Positions 56,634 to 64,000 of a stretch of DNA of 64,000 bases are shown here, one piece after another; position 1 is the stretch's first letter, and each line of letters begins with the position of its first letter. The translations under genes were made by a program, and so were the position numbers. A model generated the notes under the pieces. It ran no database searches and had not been told where the DNA came from. It worked only from the letters and a program-made list of their open reading frames with translations. The stretch comes from Capronia americana (taxonomy: Eukaryota > Ascomycota > Eurotiomycetes > Chaetothyriales > Herpotrichiellaceae): positions 1,054,001-1,118,000 of the forward strand of contig JADWQD010000007.1 in the NCBI GenBank assembly GCA_016110215.1, given 5' to 3'.

Positions 56634-58349
56634 TCAGGAATGGTGTACCCAGCCTGTTTCTTCCGTGAGCATGACAGGGAACCACTTCGCTTTGCCACCA
56701 ACGACTTGCCTCCAGTTCGGCATTTCGGGGCTCTCGCCGGAGGCCGTAGATTTTGACCTGCCCGTTAGTCTCCAGGCCTCCTCCCATGCATTGCTTACTC
56801 GGTCGTCGAACATATAGTCCCACCAGATAAATTGCTCCATGCAAGCCTTGAACGTGTCCCAGTCGAGATCGAGCTGTATCACGAGCCCGATCATTCTCCG
56901 CAGGTACCAATCGCGGTTATAAGCAGAATCAGAAGCGACGGCGCCCAAGACCACAGCCCATAGAACGAGCACTTTCAGCTCGTCGAACTGCGGGGCTCCG
57001 TCACTGAAATACTGCCTCAGTGTGGCCAGTAGTTCTCGGCACAGACGGTCTTTTGCATGATACGTCTCTGCAGCGGGGAAAAGGACGAGATCGCTGTAGA
57101 TCTGAAGAGCAAGTCGAGCAATGTTCGAAAGTGGGTCGCGGGTGAGATCTCCCGCTCCGAGTGTCGGGTTTAACTCGTAGAGGTCGTGTTGGAAAATCGT
57201 GGCAAGGATGCCTAGCTCTTTCAGCGAGAGATGTTCTGGCCCGCGGCGTTGAGTCTGGTCTAGACATGCCGTGAGACGGATTGCGTACAGCGCGAGCTTG
57301 ACGATGTCAGGGTGGTCTTGTTGCAGGATTTGCCAGCCTCGACCTGTCGCCAACAGAAGCGCGACGGCCTCACCATCGAACTTGGCGGCTTCAATGTCGC
57401 ACATGGATTTGAAATCTCCTCGGATAGGGAAGCTGGGGCGGGTACCTAGCCTGGCGGCGATACCAATGTCTATTCTTCCACTGTTGTCAACTCATATCTC
57501 TCGCCCTGATCATTGGGTGCTGTCCACTTACAGTTGAATAGGATGGCCGACGCTGACACTCAGAGTTTCCAGGCCACCACGCTGCTTGACTAACTGAACG
57601 AGAGCCGAGAAATGAGGCAGGCTCGTATCGAAGCGACCGTATGGCTTCAGGGCGAAGGCGTTGGCAAGCGGTGTCTCCGGATATCGCGAGGAAGTCGAAA
57701 GACGGAATGTGTCTCCCCCTTGCGCCGCCAGTCGCATGATGTCTGCAATCAGCTGCTCTGGTGCCGGACCTTTCAGTGTCTGAAGGCGCTTCCTGACAAG
57801 GTTCACAGCCGCAGTCTGATGTTTCAGACGTATATCCATCAGCGTCATCATCGTGCTCGGGTCGGTGCTAAGAGCATAACACATGGTGGTCGCGTTGAAG
57901 ACTTGGGCATGAAACTGCAGAGGATCCTCGATCGCTCTCCTTCGCCAGGTGGTTTGCATTGACTGCAGTGCGAGGCCGCTGACGGCGGGGTAGTTTTTGG
58001 GCCAGAGTACCGTGTATACGTACTCGAGACTCTTGCGACCCACGCTCGGGATCTGACGGAGACCGCCACCATCGAATGGGTCTGACCAAGCGTCACCGAT
58101 CATGCTCCTTGGAGTTGGAAGCGTGACCACGCAGAGGTCCGGTTCGGATTTGGTGATGAGAGGCAGACCTGGCGCTGTTGCTATGCATGTTTGCGCCTTC
58201 TTTGGCCTAGCTTTCGGTCGCTTTCTGGAAGAATGCGATACCTTGGCCGCATGCGAACGAGCAAAGGCCTGTTGCAGCTGGCGTTCTTTGGTTGTCTGGC
58301 CTCGCTGAGCAACCAGGACAAACTCGAAGGTCGCCCCGCTAGGCATCAT
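56634..58349 (-). CDS. Fungal transcription-factor-domain protein without a zinc cluster
   Basis: Exons 58349-57532 and 57480-56634 (GTAAGT donor, TTGAC branch, CAACAG acceptor) give 554 aa. The N-terminus (ATFEFVLVAQRG, then QQAFARSHAAKVSHSSRKRP) matches a Pezizomycotina regulator group in which a short basic stretch takes the place of the Zn2Cys6 finger. The body fits the fungal_trans_2 (DUF3468-like) domain, with YVYTVLWPKNYPAV, FNATTMCYALSTDPSTMM, LALQIYSDLVLFPA and WDTFKACMEQFIWWDYMFD. Splicing restores IGIAARLGTRPSFPIRGDF. A DNA-binding role is inferred from the family. It is next to a second regulator on the same strand. Confidence 0.83.
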
Positions 58350-59599
58350 GTGCGGCCAGCATCCTCGACGGTACGATGCAAAGATCTCTCATGGCGCAAT
58401 GCTCGGGAAACACTGTTTGGCCAGAATGCGGAGCTCCGTCTTCGATCAACAGGCGTGCATGCCGGCATTGGACACGAATTGGAGCAAGCATGAAAGAGGA
58501 TAACGAGCCAACGAGCCGCTCGCTCCCCGTTCATACGCCGTTTGCCAGCTTGGCACCCGAGCGCTTCCCCACGGGATGACTCTTGATCGACGGCGATAGC
58601 CAGTACTTACATGCAAGCATATTAGCCAGCGAGGGCCAGATCAAGCTTTGGCCCCCTCCACACGTGGTGTCGAGTTCTTTCCTTTACTATTACTACTTGC
58701 TTATTGCTGCTGACTATATAATTGGGATGCGAGCCTCGAGATCGTTCACAAGCTGACGACATTTGCCGCAGTCGACCATCTGCAAGCAATATCATTGACA
58801 ATGGGCTGCTTCCCAGATCGTCGCCCGGATTCCACAGAGTCAAGACACATTTAACCCTCTGTCACCTGGCTTCCGCGATGCTGCCGCCCTCGACAGTGCA
58901 GCCAACATTCCTCCACATTTAGCCTAGTCAGCATCCGTTGGACAATTCCGTTCATGAAAATTACGTCCATATCAATGCACCTTGAGGTAGTATAACTCAC
59001 AAAGTATGCATTAGCTGGAACTAGGCTGTTCGACCGAGATTAGCTCTGACGGGAACGATGCCACCATGCTCCAAAATAGAGCCACGGGGGGTGTTTTTAT
59101 TTAATGCGGACCTTTGCCGCTTTTTAATGCAAATCACCATTGTCCCTATTGTCGAGTTGCTGTAAGTGATCGACCTCGACGCTGGGCAGTTCATGCTTGC
59201 GGGCCGTTGACCATTCCAGGACACCAACTCTGGGCTCCGAACGTCCAAGGCCAAGCCACAACCCCAAGGAACTTTAACAAGTTCATTGTTGTCGGCGAGA
59301 GAGAAGCCGAACTCAGAAGTCCTGCTTATCACTCTCAGCACACCCACCTTTCTGGAACCGTTCACGAAGCGTGAGCGGCGGCCGACGATGTTCTTCGCCG
59401 AAGAATCAATATTTCCCTGGCAGATCATAATCGTGCTTTGATTTTGGAGCAGTATATCTGCACCATGTGTGATCTCCTTGTGACCGAGCCAGGGTTGTCC
59501 TTGCTAAAGAAAGTCAACTGGTCTGGCGTTGGAGGCCGAGACGTCTTAACGAATATTTGAGAGGAGCCTCTCCGAGCTCCCCAGTACCAGGGCGTCAGC
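58350..59599. other. Spacer between two regulators
   Basis: About 1.25 kb. A minus-strand ORF at 59021-59428 has no recognised domain. No gene is called; possibly decayed coding DNA. Confidence 0.4.
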
Positions 59600-62045
59600 T
59601 CAGAGAAAGGCACGGTCGTTCATGCTCATACCCCAGCCCGTGATGTGATCAGAGAGATCACCACTGACGCCGTCAAGAGGGTTGTCAAAGATATCGTAGA
59701 GCAGGTAGCTGAGATCATTGCTGCTGCCGAAATCGGAGAAGGGGGTCGGTTGATTACTAGCCAGCAAGATCTCGAGCAACGGGCTGAGATTTGCCGGGAG
59801 GCCAGGGAAGTACTTCAACCAGTCCTGTCGGTCATCCAGGTTGGCGTCTATGTCGTGAGCTAACATGGCATGCGGCTCGTCACGGAATCCCGGCATCCCC
59901 TCCACCGGCGCATCATCTCGAGCAGTGTGTCTCTGCTGGGCGTTGAGGAGATTCTCGATGCTCCGGTCATACATTTTGGCCGATTCGAATCGGTGGGACA
60001 ACTCGTGCAGAGCCACCCGCAGCACCCGGATATGCTCGTCAGCAGCTTGTTGTAGTAGGTCGACCTGGCGGACATGTAGCAGAGACAACAGAGCGATGGC
60101 GATGTGCCAACCAGCCATGCCCTGGAGGAATCGCAACGAACCTCGGACCAGGAGTTCCTCGAAGACCCGCGCGGTGCATGAAGCCGCCAAAAGGGCGGCC
60201 GTGCCGGCCTTGGGCAAGGGCTGGCTCGACTTTTTCATGTGGAGGAGCGCAATGCAAGATAGGTACGGCAGGTGCAGTTGGTACAGCTCGGCGTCGAATT
60301 CTGTACTCGTGGTCCGGGTGAAGGGCAGACGCAACGATTGGGGCAGATTCTGCGCCCATTTTCTCAATTCATTCAGCAGATCATGAGCCGTGTGGGTGCT
60401 GTTCGGGTTCCGGCGAAGGTGATCACCAACGCGGCCCACGATCGAACAAAGGCGGACCCATTGGACAAAGATTAACGCCCTTGGATCATCGGGATCTGGG
60501 AAATCCGCCGGCGTGGGTTCGCAAACGTCACAATCCCTAGGGTTGATTATGCATGGCCTTCCCTGGCAAATCGCGGTAAGTCTTTCCCGAGCCTACTTGG
60601 CCGTTAGGGCATCATCACGCGAAAAAGGAGCGTCCGAAAGAACCAACTGAGTCTACTTACAAACAATGTCCACCAGATCCGGCGACGGAGCCCCACACTC
60701 TCTCCGGGTCGGGATGTCTGACCCGCCTTTGCTTCTCGATGTAAGCCAAGCTCCTGAGCTTGACGCACCGTGACGCCGATCCACCACCACACGCCGTTCA
60801 TACTGATCACCGTCGGCGGCGCGGCCGCGAACCAGTAGAAGAGTACGACGGCTATCAGGGCAGCCAGGGGATTGGGCTCGTAGCCACCCTGGACCAGCAA
60901 CCTAGCTTTCTCGTAGTACGCCGCTGGCTTTTCACCGTGAAGGAGAGAGGGTTGGATGACGCTGCCAATCAGGCCGATGGACTGCTGGAGGGCCAGCGAG
61001 TTCTCGAATTCGGGGAGCGCGAGCAGAGTACTATCCAGGACGGGGCAGAAGGTGAAGCAATGTTTCAGGAAAATCTCCGTGTACGACTTTCGCAGGGCGG
61101 GACTCAAGGGTTCGATCGTCTGACGAATCTCGATGGTGATTGGGCCCCCGCCAGGTTTGCTAGGGGCATGCTGCTCGTGGTTGAGAAAGGGCATATAGCC
61201 TGACTCACCCAGATAGCTTGCTTGAGGGTTCTGGCTCGTGGCCCCATTCTGGTGCGACGTCGAGGGAGGCTGCGTGGTGGCCGGCATACTCGACACCGCG
61301 AGTGTCCCATCATTCGGACTCGAGACATCGGAGACATAGGACGGCGCCTGCGGTACGGGCTGGGAGGAGGGTGGAAGACGGGTCGACTCCGAGACTATGG
61401 CCTGAGCAGTCGGCCCTTGCACGAAGCCGGTTTGGTCCAGATGAGGCAGGGGGGGATACTGAAAGACGGCAGTAGTGGGGTTTTCCATGGCGACATTGTT
61501 GACCGCGTTGTTTACCGGGGAAACCCAACGTGGCTGACCCTCGAGACTGCGTGGGCCGGTTTGGACCTTTTGTCGGTCATGTTGACCTCGTCGAGAGGGA
61601 CGGCGCCTAGAACATGTGGAGTCAGATGAGTGATTTTCCGACGGATTACAGAACATCTGAAGCCGGGTTCCCGGGGGGTAAAGATACGAGGTTCTCCTCC
61701 CACAGACGGTAGTCATTGAGGCCCGCGCGGCGGGGGGAGAACATGCACATACCTGCATTCACTCTGGGTTTGGGCACAGTTCATGCACGGCCGCTCTTCC
61801 GGTCCACATCGAGCGTCCAGGTCGCATCGGATCTGCCATACCGAAAACCATTAAGCAACGGCAACAGGGGAAGGACGAGGATCTGCACGTGACGATGTGA
61901 CATGCTGACCGACCTTCTTCTCGTGGCATCTTCGGCAAACCGCCCGAGCCCTTTTGCGCACCGGCTGATTCGAGGCTCGGCTGCCAGCCTGCACGTTGGG
62001 CTTCACAGCTGCTCCGGCATCCGCCGACTCTAGATTCACGTCCAT
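59600..62045 (-). CDS. Zn2Cys6 fungal transcription factor
   Basis: Exons 62045-61914, 61832-61753, 61606-60661 and 60592-59600 give 716 aa. The zinc cluster spans exons 1-3: C37, C40, C47, C60, C63, C70 (VCRRCHEKKIRC, then PCMNCAQTQSEC). It has a long middle loop and an extra cysteine at 53. A Pro/Ser/Thr-rich linker follows. The fungal-specific domain has IFLKHCFTFCPVLD, VRQAQELGLHREA and RRRIWWTLF. The last intron (GTAAGT, CTAAC, AAGTAG) restores ARERLTAICQGRPCIINPRD, a hallmark of this domain. A pseudogenised dehydrogenase lies directly upstream, so it may have regulated a now-lost metabolic locus. Confidence 0.92.
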
Positions 62046-62435
62046 TGCTGGGAGATTGAAAAGCTGGATATTGGCCTGCTGCAAAGCGACACTTTCACTT
62101 GCCGGTAATGCAACACCGGGGAGATCATGAGATATGGCAAGGGGCGAGGAGAAAAGAGAGGTGGGCCGGAACTGTCGCAGAAACTTGGAAAGGCCCGGCT
62201 TTTAAGGGCCGTGGGTGGCATGTTCGCTTTACCGAAAGACTCGGGACCCTCTCGGACAGAATGGCGGGGTAATTAACGGGGCTCCGCAGACCCGCCGGCG
62301 GCTTTCCGCCCCGTCTTGCGACTCGTGCTTTAGGCCGGGGGTAAGCCTTCAAGTTTTGGCGCATATGCCCCTTTTACAGATAGTTTTCCCCCTTGCTTGA
62401 ATACCACCCCGCAACTCCATCCCCCCCCGGTACTT
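62046..62435. promoter_or_regulatory. Upstream region of the Zn2Cys6 regulator
   Basis: About 390 bases between the regulator start and the dehydrogenase relic. No other feature seen. Confidence 0.4.
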
Positions 62436-62823
62436 GGCGGCCTTGATTCGGAACAGCAGGCGACAAAGATCGCTGGCATCGAAAGAGACTCCGTTCGGTG
62501 GCAGGGCCTCACCATCAAGAGTCCATCCAGGTCAATCATCTTTACTCGCAGTATTGTAGCCAGCTTGCGCTGGAGTGAAGTCCGCTGCGCTACGGACATC
62601 TTTGCCGTCTGTTGCCTGCTTGACCAAGAACAGCTACCTTTGGGCAAGCGTGTTCACGACAATATCGACACCACCTTCTTGTGCGATCTTCAGCATGTTA
62701 TCGTCGATGTCGACATTGGTGACGCGGTAACCCATGGCTTTTGCGTACGTGATAACCAAACAAACCCAGTCCTCCACACCCGACGATGACTAGCCAGTCT
62801 CCCTTCTGACCGCTCGCAGCCAT
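62436..62823 (-). pseudogene. Zinc-type alcohol dehydrogenase relic with frameshifts
   Basis: On the minus strand from 62823 the sequence reads SGQKGDWLVIVGCGGLG, the Rossmann strand of medium-chain alcohol dehydrogenases. After about one base of frame change it continues AKAMGYRVTNVDIDD and GGVDIVVNTLAQ, then meets TAG at 62636. Further on, other frames hold VKQATDGKDV and FTPAQAGYNTASK, and then PPNGVSFDASDL. These follow the order of a fungal ADH C-terminal half, so this is one degraded gene, not chance. The N-terminal catalytic half is not recognisable upstream. At least one frameshift and one stop are visible. Confidence 0.7.
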
Positions 62824-64000
62824 CGATGGCATGGAATGCTGGTATTCAAAATGCCAGCGATTTCAGGGGGCCCCCGACACCATTTTCGTCGTCCATTGAG
62901 GTTCCATGAGCATCCGGCAATTCATATGGACGCACCGGGCAAAAACAACCTACCGAATGAGAGCGTGCGGCTTTCATAGTAGTCCAGGATGCCATATTTT
63001 ATTCCTTTGTCAGAAAACTGGTATCACGCGTTGGATTTTCTCTGGTTATCCTCAAAGCCATATCCGATAAATCCACTACTAGCACAGCACAGGCTTCTGA
63101 GCCCTCTAACTAAGACCTTGGAGACGCCACAGAAGGAATGAGACGACCGAGGCAAACAGGGGGCGGCAATGCAGTGATTCTTCTCCCGGCAACCATGTCT
63201 CTTAGGTACGAGGCGTGTATCAAGCAATCGGAACCACGAGGCCGAGCCTGTTCTGGCTATTGGTGCGACCAAGTGGCAGCTTCATCATTTGACAGTACAT
63301 GATCCAGACAACCCAGCCCTGCCCTGACGTGTTCTGCACGGGTAGTCACAGACTCTTGACGCCACTTAGCGGCTGGGTAGTTAGGATCAATGTGTAGTAG
63401 ACATGGGCGAGAGAGCCGTCGACGACCACACAGATCTTCCGTACCAACGTGCAGTCCCATCATACAGACACTAGCACGCTGGTGCACATACAACGCTTTG
63501 AGCGCCGAGACATCCATAGTTCGGGTTCAGGCGGGGTAACGAGGCCCCAACCGGCATTACACTAGCTGGCACAATCAAGGTTCTCCGGCTTGATGTTATC
63601 TCGGCAGTCACACCAATTAGAAGTCTCTGGCTATACATTCCTTCGGCAAGCAATTCATTTCCGCCGAACACTGCCGGATGGGTCCATTTCGGAGGCCAAT
63701 CCCCGGCTTTTGGCCAGGGTTGTCCGAGGCATAGTGCCTGTACCTGTACCCCGGACGCCGGGACCCGGGCCAACGCCAGACCAAGCAGAGACAATGCACC
63801 ATTTGACTGAGACGCTCTAGCCTCCATCACAAGACTCACAAGTCTCGCAGGTCTCACAGTTTGCCCCGGCTGACGATAGACAGTACTAGATGTGCCGTTA
63901 TATCCAGGAGCCGGCTGAGTAGGGACTTCACGGCTTCGACAACCCTCAATATCCCATGCGACTTAACAACTAAAGGTCTCCATATTCTCCCACGGATTCA
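62824..64000. other. Right-end interval without a supported gene
   Basis: ORFs of 60-130 codons on the minus strand (63257-63517, 63471-63857) show no recognised domain. The interval probably includes the lost 5' part of the dehydrogenase relic. Confidence 0.4.

Noticed and set aside
1..64000. tRNA genes, CRISPR arrays or intact transposons
   Set aside because: No cloverleaf-like T-arm/anticodon combination, spaced repeats, terminal repeats or transposase/reverse-transcriptase motifs were seen by eye. A tRNAscan or repeat search could still find weak cases.

Overview
The window comes from a filamentous ascomycete (Pezizomycotina). Most genes are split by short introns of about 45-90 nt with GTAAGT/GTATGT-like donors, CTAAC/CTAAT branch sites and CAG/TAG acceptors. 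The gene content is typical of this group: Zn2Cys6 transcription factors, a SUR7/PalI protein, a DUF1857 protein, a fasciclin GPI protein and an HSPA12-like Hsp70. I cannot name the species. Exon joins were built by hand from splice signals and conserved family motifs, and in every multi-exon gene the reading phase closes to the stop codon. No tRNA, rRNA, CRISPR array or intact transposon was seen.

1-14.6 kb: 3' end of a FAB1 lipid kinase (+); seven-exon Gfo/Idh/MocA dehydrogenase (-); kynurenine 3-monooxygenase BNA4 (+); F-box gene broken by an in-frame TAA (+); C2-C2-EF-hand phosphatidylserine decarboxylase PSD2 (-); MBD4-like HhH-GPD DNA glycosylase (-); membrane-anchored RlpA-like double-psi beta-barrel protein (+).

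14.8-21.6 kb: three co-oriented genes, an amidase, a Zn2Cys6 regulator and a 14-TM-type MFS transporter. They look like a small catabolic or detoxification cluster. 22.7-27.2 kb: fasciclin (FAS1) GPI protein and a large Arg-Asp-repeat protein of unknown function.

27.2-33.3 kb is gene-poor, rich in simple repeats and contains a decayed ankyrin/STAND-like relic (-). 33.4-39.7 kb: ARD1/NAA10 acetyltransferase (-), short-chain dehydrogenase (-), CEX1/SCY1-like pseudokinase (+, with an apparent GC-AG intron) and a disordered hypothetical protein (+).

40.3-55.3 kb: Zn2Cys6 regulator (-), DUF1857 protein (+), small basic protein with an MGxxxS start (+), Hsp70-like ATPase with a helical NLR-type N-terminal domain (-), secreted PI-PLC-like protein (-), SUR7-like membrane protein (+) and methionine aminopeptidase MAP1 (-).

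55.3-64 kb: two further regulators on the minus strand, followed by a frameshifted zinc-type alcohol dehydrogenase relic. This end looks like an eroded accessory cluster.

The window mixes conserved housekeeping genes with accessory blocks. I found no clearly unprecedented system. The most interesting items are the helical-domain/Hsp70-like fusion, the amidase-regulator-transporter trio, the broken F-box gene and the two relic loci.
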